64,000 nucleotides of DNA from Gaeumannomyces sp. JS-464 (Eukaryota > Ascomycota > Sordariomycetes > Magnaporthales > Magnaporthaceae): NCBI GenBank assembly GCA_002197995.1, contig NGZR01000001.1:11055501-11119500 (forward strand), given 5' to 3'. Shown piece by piece: positions 1 to 12,146 of the stretch; position 1 is the first letter of the stretch; every line of letters begins with the position of its first letter. The notes below the pieces were generated by a model. The model was not told the origin of the DNA, did no database searches, and saw only the letters and a program-made list of their open reading frames with translations. Position numbers and translations under genes: made by a program.

Positions 1-1541
1 CGCTAAACCGTTACGAAAAAAAGTATAAAAACGTTATAACGAACGATAGCGACCCCGAAATGCAAGCGGTAAAACGAAAGCGTAGTAAGCCGAGGAAAGC
101 GCAAAAAATGGAAAATTCCGCAACGCTAATGCTATATATATCGATTAATACAACTCCCGCCGATAAGAAAACGGTAAATTTTAAAGTTAATTTCGCGCTT
201 TAAAACGCGGTTAAACCACTAGTTTAAAATCCCTCCCATTTGCTTTTTTTTTATCCTTTTTATTTTTTTTACCCGCTTTTTCGTTTTCCGCACCGTTATC
301 GTTATTACCCTTTTCGTTTTCCGTACTATTATTATCGTTACCTTTTTTATCGTTCGCGTTATATAAATCGCTAAAATTCGAATCGTTAACGATTAAAAGT
401 GTAACAGCGTTTTTACTAACGCGCGAAAACGCCGTAACAGTACGGCTGGAGCTAAGGAATTCGGGGCGAAAACAAGTGCCAATATCGATGGTAAAGTCGA
501 ATCCCGCATTAAGGCAAACGGGCGAGCCGATACCCGACCCGAAGGAAGGCGAACCGCAAAACGCGTTTTATAAGCGATTTATAACGAATACGGCGGTAAC
601 GAGCGAAAGCGTGGTCGAAAACCAAACGGGCGTAAAAGGAAAAAGCCGAAGTTTAAACCAGGCTCGAATCGTATCGTACGCGAGCGTTTAAAAAAAAAGC
701 GTAAAGTTAAATTCGTAATATTATCGTTAACGCGGAACCGTTTAAACGATAAAGTAACGGGCGGCAGGCCGAACCGGTCGCTTTTAAATTTAGCAGCGTA
801 AACCGCGCGTTTAAAAACGGCGATGCGTTGCTCGTACGCGGCGTTAAAAGCGAGGTAGCCTAATAAGGTAATAGTTATAGCGTTATTAGGAAAAATTAAT
901 AAACGCATTTGTAACGGCGGAAAATTATCCTTAGGAAATTTACGGTACCATTTTGCGAGCGGTTTTTAAACGTTTTATATTGCGTTAAATAGCATAAGCA
1001 ATTTTAAAAAGCTTAAAAGCTTTTTCGGCATTTTTGCTAAACGACGCGGATTTTTAATCGGCATACAATTAAATAACGACGGGAAAAGCAGCGATATATT
1101 TGCGGCTAGCGAGGTTGCATTTGTAATACGCGGTACGCTTAAAACCAAGCTGCGAGTGATAAAGCTAATCCCACGAAGTGCAACGGAAATAACGGTCGGT
1201 GCGCTCGACGCCGCGCAAAAAGGGAGCGACGGTAAAAATAACGGGCTGCTTGTCTTTTAACGCGAAAAACGACGAGCTCGAATCGAAACCCTAAATGCGG
1301 GAGTAAACGACGGATTAAACGGGATTCGCGGGAAGGATAAAAGTAAAAAGCTTACCATAGCGGCAAAAAAGCGGGTAAAGGTAAATCGTAAAACGAAAAC
1401 AGCTAAAAGGTGGAAATTAATTAAAAACGACGAAAGCGGGTAAGCGGCCGCGCGAGCGATTACGGTCGCGCGCGTAAAGGAAAAAAAACTTACTATTAAT
1501 GCGCGATAAGTAAAAGCAAAACAAACGATTAAGCAAGCTGA
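1..1541. other. RIP-mutated, unclassified repeat left of the copia element
   Basis: AT-rich sequence with RIP-like composition. A plus-strand frame can be followed from about 476 to 1,440 through stops that mostly sit where Trp or Gln codons could have been. It is rich in Lys/Arg and contains a stretch GEPIPDPKEGEPQ near 525-565. I do not recognise the family. The copia element starts at 1,542, and the sequence right of that element (6,935-7,349) is probably the continuation of this host repeat. No gene here looks functional. Confidence 0.4.
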
Positions 1542-1709
1542 TGGAGGTGCGCGATAACAGGCACCCGAAGTGATTGGTAATTGTTTTTTTAGCTACTTTA
1601 CTAGATCGCGGGCTAGGGCGCGCGCAAGCCAAAATACCAGGGCCAATGCATAAGCCTAAAGCTGTGGGGCACCAATTGCTACCCACGTAACTTTAGGCCA
1701 CCTTTAACA
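1542..1709 (-). repeat. 3' LTR of the copia element
   Basis: 168-bp direct repeat nearly identical to 6,766-6,934. In element orientation it starts TGTTAAAGG and ends CCTCCA. The adjacent purine-rich tract on the element strand marks it as the 3' LTR. Confidence 0.85.
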
Positions 1710-1899
1710 CCCCCCCGTAGGCTATGCAACGGCTTTAAAGGCATTACGAGCACGCATTTACGTAATAACCTTTTAAATCCGTAGTGTTTCCCTGGTTTTT
1801 TTATAAGCCGTTTATTGCGGCATTTGCTGCATTCCCAGCTAAATAATAAACCTCGCCTATCCCTCCGCCGTTAAGCCTTTCGTAAAACCGTCCGCTTTT

Positions 1900-3700
1900 A
1901 TATTGGCCGTGCTAACTAGCTTAAAGGTGAAAAGTTAACGCTTTATAGCATCGATTACCCACTTGTAACGGAGGTCGATTATGCGGGTGCGGGTTAATTC
2001 CAACGGGTTTAGCACCGTCGCTTGGGCGTTAGCGCTATCCGTATGCACCACGAAAGTTTTTCGCTAAGGGTATCCAGTTTCCTTTAAAATGCTTTTAATT
2101 TAAAGCAAGGCCCGGCTCGTTAGTAGGAAGTTAACGAACTTCGCTTCCGTCGTTAACGTTGTTACAAAAGTCTGCTTTTTTAATTGCCAGTAAATAAAAC
2201 CACCCGCTAGTATAACGATTACGCCGTTTGTAAATGCCCTCGTACGGAGGCAGTTAGCAAACGAGGCATTTCCGTAAGCTTTTAAACCCATCGCTTCGGC
2301 GCTATAAGTAAGCCCATTAAAAGTAAGCGCGAGCTTTTTAATGCTAATAATGTAGCGTTAAAAATGCTTTAATAGTGCTAAATGCTCGTTGCCGGGATTA
2401 ACGTTAACCTTTTGCAACCTTTTTACGGTATACGTAATATTAAGGCGAGTAATGCCAGCGAGGTAGCTAATATTCGCTATTTCCGACTGGTAGCGTAAAA
2501 CCTCCTCGTGCGGGAAAGGGTTTTAAATAATCGGCATTATAAAGTTAAAAGGCCAGGGCGTTTTTACTGCTTTAAGGTTTTCCCGTTCGTATTTAGTAAT
2601 AATTTTGTTAATATAATCGCGTTAGTAAAAGCTTACAGTCTTCCGCTGGCGATTTTTTTACAATTTGCATGCGAGGAACGTTTTTGCGTTATTTAAAGCG
2701 GTTATTTCGAACCGGCTACCCACTTCGTTAGCAATGGCTTTAATTTTCGTAACCGTACGAGCGGCAATTTGGAAATCGTCCACGTAAAGTAATAGCATGG
2801 CGCCCGTTTCCTTTTTGCGGTAAAAGCAAACGTTTTAGTAAATCGGTTTAAAGCTAAATGCCTCGAGCTTCGGAATAATCGTTTAATACCACTATAAAGG
2901 CGATTTGCGAAAGCCGTAAAGTGCTTTTTTTAAGCGGTAATAGTAGCCTTTTTACTTAACCGGAATGCCTTAAGGTTGCTGTACGTATACCATAACGTTA
3001 TTAAGTACGATAACGCCAAAATAGGCAGCTACGAAGTCGAACTGGCGGCATTTAAAGTCGTTAACGGCTATAAGCATAAAAAACACCCTCGTAAATGCTG
3101 TATAAGCGATTGCCGCGTACGTTGCAGCTTTATCCTCGCCCGGAATATCGTCGTAATTGCCGCAAACAACCTAACGCGTTTTAATTTTTTTAAAAGCGCC
3201 GTTAAGCGTTAGTTTAAACACGTATACCCATTTGCCCGGTAATGCTTTAACGCGCCGGGGGCAATTTTTCCAGCACTTACGTGCCTTTTTCGAACAGCGT
3301 ATTTGCTTTTGCATTGCTAGCTTATAATATCGCTCGTACTTGGTTTCGTGCTTTACCGCGTTGTAATAATAGGCCGGAATATACGGTATTCCCGGCATCG
3401 TAGCGACGCCGAAAAGCGCGAGGTTAGGGATTTTAAAACCGCCGATTTTTTAAGGCAAAACGATATCGTTATCCGGGTACGTAATGTTAACGAGTGCAAA
3501 ACCGGTTTTTCGGGCAGTTTTTTCGGCAGTTTTAATATTTCGTATTAAGGCTGTGGAAGCTTTCGTCGTTTCCGGCGCTTTTAAAGTTACCCGGATCCTT
3601 TTTCCGCCACTTTTTTAATATTTTTAAACTCGAAGCGAGCCGTTGTAAATGTTTCCGCGGGCTCCCTTTTTTTGCAAGTTTTTGGTTATTAGGACTTTAT
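1900..3700 (-). pseudogene. copia reverse transcriptase and RNase H region (RIP-degraded)
   Basis: The minus strand reads LPGKWVYVFKLT at about 3,200-3,240, the usual entry of the copia RT domain. LLLYVDDFQIAA follows at about 2,765-2,795, containing the catalytic YVDD box (2,775-2,786). Further along, 2,100-2,291 reads through YGNASFANCLRTRAFTNG and ends in a TEAKF-like motif, which corresponds to the RNase H segment of copia polyproteins. Stops interrupt all frames, mostly at positions explained by TGG to TAG/TAA or CAA to TAA changes. In a live element this region would copy RNA to cDNA within particles. Confidence 0.85.
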
Positions 3701-3737
3701 AATGTTAAAAGCCGTTAAGCGCTCTTTTAGTCGCCGG

Positions 3738-5300
3738 TTACTTAGCGGGGGCGGCGGCCGCTTTTTTGCAGGTCCTTTTTTTAAGCGCTGCGGGCATCGT
3801 AACCGCCTCGTTACCGAGCTCGGGAGTTTTTTCGGGTGTTGGCATCCCGGGCCGGCGGCTTTTTAAGCTTTTTAAGTTTTGCAACGCAAGCTTTTCGTTT
3901 TTCGCTTCGGTTTCCCCGGTTTTTTCCGCAAGCGATAAATCGTTATCACTTTCGGGGCCGGTAATATCGCTAGTTGCATTGGTGTTACTATCGTTACTAT
4001 CGGTGGAATTAATAGTTGGGCTAGTATTATAAACCCAAATGCCCATTATAAAATAAAGGTTTTTAATAACGGCTTTGTTAACGGCATTAGTGGTAATCGC
4101 TTTTTTAACAAAGTTATAAGGCGATTTCCGGCGTTTACTAGCGCTTTTATTAATTCGTGCGTTACGGTAACGGAAAACCTTATTAGTACCATCCGGCTTA
4201 ATTAGCAGGATTTCGTTATAAAGGCTTTTTTAGCCTATAAGCCGGCCTTTCGTTATTTTAAGGGCCATTTTATTAGCTTTGGCTTATTTGCCGTTTTTAA
4301 TTAGCATTTAGGCGACCGCGCCCCAAATGCGAAAGGTACGAATTGGTGGTTAGTAATACTCCTCGTTAAGGCCGATTGCTTTTGCCTACGCCTCGTGCGG
4401 GCTTTTTTTGCCGTTAAAAGCTGTATTTAAAATGTAGTTTAGCACTTTTTTCGCTGCTTGCAAAGCATATACCTAGTATTTTTTATGCAAGCCGTTAGCG
4501 TTAATCCCGGTGCGAGCCGCGTTAAGTATAATACGGTTAGCACGTTTAACGATGCTATTTATTTCCGGGCATCGCGTTAGGTTAATTTCGCAAGCTTTGC
4601 TTTAAGTAATGCAATAGGCTTTTAACTTTTCCAGGTTAAACTCCGTGCCACCGTCCGTATAAATTGCTTATATTTTAATGCCTAATTAAAGTTTAATATA
4701 GCTAATTTAATTACAAACCTTTATAAAAATCTCCGTATTAGCTTTGCTAATTATAAAAATCACCCAGTTAAAAGTAATTGCCTTATTAGGTAATATAAAC
4801 GGCGTAATTATATCCGCCGTATGAAATAAGCGAAATGGTTAATATATTTATGTAAATACGGCTTAAAAAGCGGGTAATGCGGTAAAAGTAACGATTGCCG
4901 ATAATTTAAATCGCTTTACTTTTTAAACAGCCGTTACAAATATGCTTTAATGCTTCGAAGTAGTTAACTTTAATGTTATAACGCGGTAAGCCGTTATTAC
5001 CGCCTTTTTATTAGCATGCATTAAGCGCCGATGCATTATTACGTAAAGCACCGGGCGCTTTTTTCGTAATCGGTGCGTTAATTTCCGTCGGTCGGTTTCC
5101 TCCGTTAAGTGCGTTGCTTAAGGTTATAAGGCCCGGGGGCGCGCTTGCGGGCACGTTAACGTTAGCAATTAGTACGTTATTATTAATTTAGTAACTGCTA
5201 ACCATTTATCGTCGGGCGTTACGAATAATCGGTTTAATCGTTTTTTAGCTTGCTTTGCGCATTTTGCTAAAGTTAAAAAGGTTAAAAAGGATTTAAGCGT
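3738..5300 (-). pseudogene. copia integrase region and acidic linker (RIP-degraded)
   Basis: Between the RT and protease motifs lies the space where copia integrase sits. The 102-codon open frame at 3,738-4,046 is Ser/Asn/Asp/Glu-rich, then Lys/Ala-rich. It matches the low-complexity linker commonly found between copia integrase and RT. Integrase catalytic residues could not be read confidently through the RIP damage, so this call rests mainly on position and linker composition. Confidence 0.6.
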
Positions 5301-5339
5301 AAAAATTGCTTGTAAAGTAATTGTAGTAACGCCCGTTTT

Positions 5340-6750
5340 ATTACGCTAATGCATTTCGACGGTGCCTTTTTTAACGGAAACTTAACGCCGCCGTTAGCCG
5401 TGGTAGCGTTATAAGGGACCTCGCGCTTCCTTAGCGAGGTAAACCACTTGCGATCGTTAAAGTGGTGCTTAAACGAGCCGAATCGATTATTACGGCGTTA
5501 CGGGCACTGTTAACATTGCTTAAAACGGTATTAGCCATATTATATTAGCTGGCACTGCTTTAATTAACCGGCACACCACTAGTATGGTTGGCAGCCCTCG
5601 GGTTAGCTGTAGTTTCGTTAGCTGCCTTATTGCCTCGCTGGAAGCGCCGCTCCGGATATTTGGCCTTTTAGGCCTCCTTAAGCTTAGGGTGCAAAAGCTA
5701 GCAGTTGTCGTTACCGCCTTTGTAATGCTTACCGCACTTATCGTGGTAAGGAGCACGCGAAACGATAATACAACCCTTTTTATTACAAGGCCTCGGCTTT
5801 TAAAATCCCTCCGGCTTTTATTAATGTTAGTTATACCCTCGATTTAAGGCCTTTATAACGCCGTATTTTCGAGCACTTTTCGAAATAAAGTTAATAGGAA
5901 TGCGCGCTCGCTTTTATAACTTCCTAAAGTTATAACCACCGCAAAAAGGTAGGTGGCGTTAAGCCCGTTAACGAGGCTCCTTATAAACATCCGATTCGAA
6001 ATGTTAATATTGGCCTAATTTAAAGCCTGCTTTATTTGTAACCAGCGGTCCGTATATTTTTAACGTTACCGTTAAATTTTTCCACCGAAATTGTATAATG
6101 TTTTTAATTAAGGCGTCGAAACGGCCGTTAGCGGTAATTTTAATGGTGCTAATTACCTTATTTTAAAAAGCTTTTAAGTTTTAATCCTCGTCGTTTTTGG
6201 GGCGGTTTTAGCCGCCTTTCCAGGTTCGTAATTACCTTTTTAATATTATTACGAATGCAATACATGTTAACTATCCTCCTACAAAGCTTATAATTACTAT
6301 ACGCTTCGTATCCTCCGCTTTACCGGCTTAGCCGGAGGGTTAGCAAATATAAACGGAACATGTTGCGGGACAGCGGTTAAATGCACCCGGATGGTGCGCT
6401 TTTTGTTTCCAAATTAAAAAGCCCTAGCAAGTCCGGAACCTTTACTTGCGACTTCGCGGTATTCCGCTATTTTAGCGACCTTTGTTAGCACTTTTACACG
6501 CGTATACAAGGCGTTAACATTGCAAGGGAAATGGTGCTTTTAAGCGCTAAAAGGGTTATCCGTTATTGCTTTGTTACTAATTGCTAATCGGCGCCGAACG
6601 CGGCTTTGTTAATTGTCGTTTAAACGGTTTTTTAACTGCTGCGCTTCGCCGTAATCCACGCGCGGAACACAGCGCAAACAACGGGAAACAACTCGTGCAC
6701 CGTTAATCTTTCCTAATTAGGCAGAAATATCGTTAACGGTGGCGCGACGA
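5340..6750 (-). pseudogene. copia gag and protease region (RIP-degraded)
   Basis: At about 5,350-5,470 the minus strand reads FNDRKWFTSL followed by an Asn-Ala-Thr-Thr-Ala-Asn-Gly-Gly segment, matching the region after the active-site aspartate of copia proteases. At about 5,705-5,745 it reads CGKHYKGGNDNC, the remains of a gag zinc knuckle. Upstream, to 6,750, lies the gag capsid region, too mutated to align by eye. The 5' LTR follows at 6,766. Confidence 0.7.
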
Positions 6751-6765
6751 GGGCTTATAACCTAA

Positions 6766-6934
6766 TGGAGGTGCGCGATAACAGGCACCCGAAGTGATTA
6801 GTACATTATTCCTTAGCTACTTTACTGGATCGCGGGCTAGGGCGCGCGCAACGCCAAATACTAAGGGCCAGTGCATAGGCTTAAAGCTGTGGGGCACCAG
6901 TTGCCACCCACGTGACTTTAGGCCACCTTTAACA
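6766..6934 (-). repeat. 5' LTR of the copia element
   Basis: 169-bp direct repeat matching 1,542-1,709 with about a dozen differences, several of them C-to-T or G-to-A. In element orientation this is the upstream LTR, next to gag. Confidence 0.85.
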
Positions 6935-7349
6935 CACACGCTAACAAAGTTACACGGAAGTAACACGCAACGGGCGAAAGCGAAGGCGTTAAGTACCGCG
7001 TCGGTCGCAAATGGTGGTATTAAAAAAGGGAATAAGGACATTGGACTCGCGGGCAAAAGTGCGGATACACGCCGTGGGCAAAATCGGTAAAAGCGCTAAC
7101 TTAATTAGAACAGCGGTTAACGCGACGGGTGCGGCGCTACCCTTCCGGGGGCGGGTGGGGGCCGATTACTTAAAAGGTCGGTTTTTATTAGTGCAATTAC
7201 AACGCTTCGGCCCGTGGTTGGTAGCTTACGAAGCGCGTTATATTAACGCACCAGCCACGCTATTAATATATAGCCGGACTCCATTTTTGGATTTGCGGAG
7301 CACGCCTTTTTCACTTTTTAACCCTTCGTACGTTTTAACACTTAACTAC
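6935..7349. other. RIP-mutated sequence right of the copia element, unclassified
   Basis: 415 bp that probably continue the host repeat seen at 1-1,541. It contains a short Lys/Arg/Ala-rich plus-strand frame (to 7,090) and a G-rich patch near 7,145-7,165. No recognised domain. Confidence 0.3.
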
Positions 7350-7665
7350 AGGTTTTTATAACGGTATTATATCGTACGGACTTTTACACTATACGATTGC
7401 TTTTAAAAGTTTTATCGCGAAACGTTTTTACTAATTAAAAGTGATAGTAAGAAAATACGTAAAGGAAAAAGGATTGTAAAACAATTGTGTATTGCGTTTA
7501 AAAAGCGCCCCGGTGCCGGGTTTTTTCCTTTTATTATAGCACTTACGTGGTGGTAGTGTTACATTCGGTTGTTAATAGTAGCTTAGTTATCCGTATTTAA
7601 TGTTTTTCGGCCTTGTTTTAATGTTTAATCGCGTGGCTGTTCCGGGAAGTTCGCGGTATTATTAT
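7350..7665 (-). mobile_element. 3'-UTR fragment of the Tad-like LINE family
   Basis: This segment aligns with the 3' UTRs of LINE-A (12,340-12,620), LINE-B (20,965-21,240) and, inverted, LINE-C (36,420-36,690). Shared landmarks include a GCGCCCCGGTGCCGGG-like block near 7,506 and a TTTTTCGG...TTTAATCGCGTGGCTG block near 7,600-7,640. Similarity stops at about 7,665 toward the LINE 5' side, so it is an extreme 5' truncation or a deletion remnant. Confidence 0.7.
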
Positions 7666-8183
7666 AATATATTACTAACCCCTTTTTAGCCCTTTTATTA
7701 CACATTTAAAACTAATAATAAGGTAATATTATTTATTAAAAATAAAATAATTAAATATATATATATTTTATTTAATAAATGATTATAATATAACTACGAT
7801 AATAACCGTAGTAAGTTAATAATTAGTTAATTATAGTTATAATTACCTTAGTAATTACGATAGTTAGTTATATTTACAGCCGTAATTATAACTTTTAAGT
7901 AAATTCCTAACCTTAGGGCGTAAGCACCGGTGGCCCCGTTTAAACCGTTATTAAACCGTTAACACCCGAGCATATGCGGCGCTTTTTTACTGAAACTTTT
8001 AACGCCGTCGACGTGCTTGCTAACTTTAAGTCGTTTAAAAGCAACCTTATTAGCGCCGCGCGTTAACCCAGGAGTATTAACGCACGCAACTAAACCCGCT
8101 TTACCAACGCGGTTGCTTACTTGCCGCTCGCAAAGCTAAGTTTAAAAATGCAAACCGGCTCGCCCGTCGCTAAGTTAAATATT
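7666..8183. other. AT-rich stretch followed by unclassified RIP sequence
   Basis: 7,680-7,905 is almost pure A/T with alternating TA and AAT runs and no coding signal. 7,910-8,183 has higher CpG content and a plus-strand frame without a recognisable family. Confidence 0.4.
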
Positions 8184-8953
8184 ACGACCGCGTTTTTTAA
8201 AAAAGGGATGCGGGGCAGTTAGAAAAAAAGGAGGGGTTAAAGCAGCTTTTATCGACGTTTAATCGCGTAATTAACGTTATTTTATAACCCGTTATAAAAG
8301 CGGGTAATTTTAATTTGCTTAATTTAGTTAAATTTATTAACGAATTGCTAAAATTCCGAAACGTAAATTAACGCTACTCCTTTTTATTAAAGTTAAAATA
8401 GCTATTTTTCGGCCATTCGCTATTCGTCGATTTGTTCGAACATTTTAACGATTTTTTTCCAAACCGGTTAAAACTAGCAAATATAACGTTCGTATTTTCG
8501 CTGGATTTATTATATCCTTTTTAATAATTTACCTATATAAGTTCGAATTAGTTTTTAACTTTACCATCCAAACGTATAACGACGTAAGCAACTTTTTATT
8601 CCTTTCGCTTAAAATAGGTTTAGTAAAACAGAAAGTACCTTTTGCTTTCGGTATAAAAAGTTTTTAGCTTTTTTTTTCCATTGTATTTATTCGGCGTAAA
8701 AAACTAATACGTAAACACCGTAAGTTTTAACTATATACCGGCTTCGTTCGTTTTAACCTCGGTTACGACCAGCTTATCCTTACTTTATTGCAATTTTTTA
8801 ATTACAAGTTAAAAGAAATTAAAAGTATTAGCAGTAGTGTAAATTACGCCACCGTACTCGAAGCTAAAAGTAAGCGATGTTTTGCTAGCTTTTAAAATCG
8901 TTATAATCGTACTATTCGTACTTCCAGTAAATGTTAAACAGGATTAGTTAAAA
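8184..8953 (-). mobile_element. Gypsy LTR start (+) and gag fragment (-), inverted copy
   Basis: 8,184-8,280 matches the start of the LTR at 10,309 and the partial one at 26,074 (shared core GCGTTTTTTAAAA then GATGCGGGGCAGTTA). 8,330-8,930 read on the minus strand matches the plus-strand sequence 9,420-9,960, giving a large inverted repeat around the LTR at 8,954-9,409. The minus-strand reading is gag-like. RIP makes it non-coding. Confidence 0.55.
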
Positions 8954-9409
8954 TGTTACAAATAAACTTTTACTTTTAAAGTACGACATTTAAAAAAAAG
9001 TGCTTTAAATAGTACGTTATTTAAGTGGTTTTTAACGGATTTGGGTAACTTAATAAAAATAGTTTAATTATTTGCTTAAAAGGGTGCTTTAAAGCTAACT
9101 TAAATTAATTAATGCTAAAGCCTTAATTAAATGCTATTTAAAATAATAAAAAACTATTCGTTTTTATAATAACCGCCCGTTTTACGTGTTGGTTAATATA
9201 TTTAATATAAATATATTAAACATATTTTTAGCTTTAAAATGCTATATTTAATATAAACATATTAAATATATTACCCTTTTTATTTAATATGTTTGCGTTA
9301 ACATATTAACTTTTCGGGTTACGTAATACGGGAGTGCGGGGCAATGCCTTTTTCCCTTTTTACGCCGTCTTTCCTTATAAGCACACTTTTATACTTGCGG
9401 GTCGTAACA
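8954..9409 (-). repeat. Gypsy-type LTR, minus orientation (copy a)
   Basis: 456 bp, TG...CA bounded, matching 25,414-25,821 and the much less mutated 39,388-39,838. Shared blocks include the TTTTAAAGTA motif near one end and ATTACGTAATACGGGAGTGCGGGG-type sequence near the other. A TATAAAAA-like promoter box lies in element orientation near 9,160. Heavy RIP. Confidence 0.7.
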
Positions 9410-10308
9410 CGGTTATATTACCGTTAACGCTTTTAATTTTTTTTAACTTGTAATTAAAAAGTTGTAGTAAAGTAAGGATAAGCTGGTCGCAACCGAGGTT
9501 AAAACGGCCGAGTCGGTAAATAACCGAAACCTACGGTGCCCACATACAAATTCCCTACACATAACAAATACGATAAAAAGGGAAAAAACTAAAAACTTTT
9601 TTGCGGAATGTTAAAAGTACTTTTTACTTTATTAAGCTTATTTTAAACGAAAAAAATAAAAGGTTGCTTACGCCGTTACATGTTTAAACGGCAAAGTTAA
9701 AAATTAGTTTAAACTTACAAAAGCAAATTATTTAAAAAAATATAACGCGTTTAGTAAAAATACGAAAATCGTATTTGCTAGTTTTAACCGGTTTGGAAAA
9801 AAATCGTTAAAATGTTCGAATAAGTCGACGAAAAAAGGTGGCCGAAAAAAAGCTATTTTAGCTTTAATAAAAAGGAAAAAGCGTCGATTTACGTTTAAAA
9901 GTTTTAACAACTCGTTAATAAATTCGATTAAATAAGCAATTTAAAATTACCTATTTATAACGTTTACAAAACGACGTAAAAAACAAAAGGTTACAATTAA
10001 CGATTAAAACGCTTTCGCCAAATACGTTACGACGGTTGTTAAAAATTAGCGATAAACTGTACGAACGAAAGCTAAAAAAAAAGATAACAACTTAAAACTG
10101 TAATGCAAAATAAGGTTAACTAAAAAAGAAAAGCTAAACAGCAGCAATTTATAACGATAAGGACATATTTTAAACTAATAGACTTTAATGTAAAAGCTAC
10201 GCATTAAAAAGAAAAAAAATTGGTTTTAGGACTTTAAAAACGGGAAATGCTTTAAGTGCGGCTAATCGAGCTATATTAAAAAAACTGCCCGTAACGCGGC
10301 GAACGATA
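9410..10308 (+). pseudogene. Gypsy gag fragment ending in a CCHC zinc knuckle
   Basis: The plus strand carries the same gag-like sequence found inverted at 8,330-8,930. Near 10,250-10,290 it reads CFKCG, a RIP stop, then SSYIKKTA, the remains of a C-x2-C-x4-H-x4-C nucleic-acid-binding knuckle typical of retrotransposon gag. The sequence then runs directly into the LTR at 10,309, so protease and pol are missing. This is a fragment of another Gypsy copy, not the 5' part of the element that follows. Confidence 0.6.
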
Positions 10309-10741
10309 ATGTTACGCCCGCGTTTTTTAAAAGGGATGCGGGGCAGTTAAAACGGAAAAAGGGGCTAAAGCAATTCCTATCGACGCCTGGTTACGTAATT
10401 AACCACCACGTAACCCGCGCAAAATATGTTACCTATAAACATAGCTAACATATCCAGCGGGGATATGTTAGCTATAAATATAGCTAACATATTTAAAAAA
10501 GGTTACAAAGCAAGCGGTTATTATAAAAAGGAAAGGGTTTTTCACTGTTTTAAATAACTTTAAGTTAGGTTTTAGCATTAATTAACTTAAGTTAGCTTTA
10601 AAGCAGCCTTTTAAGCAAGCAATTAAACTATTGTTACCAAATTACCCAGTTTTGCCGAAAACCTTTTAACAAGCGTACTGTTTTAGCACTTGTTTTAAAT
10701 GTCTTACTTTAAAAGTAAAAGCTTGTTTATAACAAATAAAC
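10309..10741 (+). repeat. Gypsy LTR, plus orientation (copy b), probable 5' LTR
   Basis: Begins TGTTACGCCCGCG and ends AACAAATAAACA (about 433 bp). Its second half is the inverse of the LTR copies at 8,954, 25,414 and 39,388. Its first 100 bp match the partial copies at 8,184 and 26,074. The middle holds short palindromes such as ATAGCTAACATAT. It precedes a plus-strand gag-pol, so it is the best candidate for that element's 5' LTR. Confidence 0.65.
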
Positions 10742-10879
10742 AGTAATAACCCGGAAAAAAAGGACAAAAACGATAACCTGTGTTTTAAAATAGCGTTTAA
10801 TTAAACTTATTATTACGAAAATTTGTATTTAATGCACTAGTTTAATAATAACGTATCGGGATGGTACTTTAAGTAAAAG

Positions 10880-12130
10880 GTGGTTATAATGCGTAAAGAA
10901 TTTGGCAAAAGCCCTATTAAATTCGAGTATAATAAAGTAAATAACACGTTGTTTGCGAACCTACGAAGTTTAAGGAAAAAGAAAATAACGCCGTTTAAAT
11001 CGCTTTTAACGTTAAAAAAGCGAACGTTAAAAAAACAACTCGAGCCCGGAAAAAGGGTACGAGGTTTTACTAAACGAAAATAAAAACGGGAGTTTTTTTA
11101 AATACTAATAACGAAATTAACCGCGAGCCGTTAAAATAACCCACTTTGTAAAAAACTATAAAAAAAAGCCGGGCCCCGGTTAAACCATTTAAACGTTTAA
11201 TATCGGTAAAGCATACACTTTTTTTAAGTTTTCGAAAAACGACTAGTGGTTTTAGGACCAGTTTAAACCATTCGGGGGAGTTATGCGCGAAAAACCGGCT
11301 TATATAATAATAGCTAGTTTGTAAATTGGTTTTAAAATAACTAAACCGTAACGTATTACGAAAAGCTTTACGATAAGGTTTTAATAAAAATAACAAAATA
11401 CGGGGAGTTACCCGCTTAATTATCCGGATTTAAAAATCGATTTAACAAGCATGTTAAGCTTTTTTAAGCAAAGTTTACGCAAAACGAATGCTAATAGCAC
11501 TTAACGGCTAAGCTAAAAAACGACTTTTTCCTTAAAAGGAATAATAAAAGGCTAATTAAGCATTTAAAGCGAAACTAACAACTTTTAAAATAAAAGCTTA
11601 AAACGGTGGATTACCGATAAGCCGCAACCATTTTCGCATTATTACTAACGTACTTTATGCTATATACATTAAAAGATTTAACATACTGCGCATACGGGAA
11701 ACCAAAATGTAAAATGCATATAAAAAGAAAATAAAAGCTTTAACCGACGGATTTATACGGTTTAAAACGTTTATAAACAAGGGAAAAGCACTTTAAAAAG
11801 CAAAAAACTAAAAAATCCACCCAAAAAAAGGCACAATGCAAACCGTAATAACGAATAAAAACTTAAACCGTTATAAACATCGATTAACATTAGCATTTAA
11901 TAGTTATATTATAGTATAAAGAAAAAAGCTAAACGTTATAATTAATAGCAAGGTTTAAAACGGTTATTTTTCGCCGGAAACAGCGAGTAAATTCGGCATT
12001 TTATACGAAGGAAATTAAAGCCGTATAATTTAAAAACCATAAAAAAACGAGTTACGTTTAACAACGGTTTAATTAAAAAAAAAACTAATCATTTTAAATT
12101 TTAATACTAACGGAAATTTTTTTAAATAAC
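10880..12130 (+). pseudogene. gag and protease region of Gypsy chromovirus 1
   Basis: A Lys-rich plus-strand frame of 67 codons opens at 10,880. Farther on, a stop-ridden frame contains a Trp-rich DWWFWDWFKPFGG-like segment at about 11,230-11,275, reminiscent of the W.QP gag core. The protease active site could not be identified. The frame is cut at 12,146 by LINE-A and resumes at 19,629. Confidence 0.5.
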
Positions 12131-12146
12131 TTTAAACGTTATAAAT
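12131..12146. repeat. LINE-A target-site duplication, left copy
   Basis: TTTAAACGTTATAAAT, identical to 19,629-19,644. A 16-bp duplication flanking LINE-A fits target-primed reverse transcription. Confidence 0.9.

Larger units (their letters stand above)
1542..6934 (-). mobile_element. Ty1/copia LTR retrotransposon, complete but RIP-inactivated
   Basis: Two near-identical direct repeats (1,542-1,709 and 6,766-6,934, about 168 bp, TG...CA ends) enclose 5.1 kb that reads as copia gag-pol on the minus strand. A polypurine tract (reverse complement of the C-rich run at 1,710-1,719) adjoins the left repeat, so the left LTR is the 3' LTR. Domain order on the minus strand is gag, protease, integrase, acidic linker, reverse transcriptase, RNase H, which is the copia order. 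No convincing 5-bp target duplication is visible (gctga left, cacac right). Many stops at former Trp/Gln codons make it dead. Confidence 0.88.
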
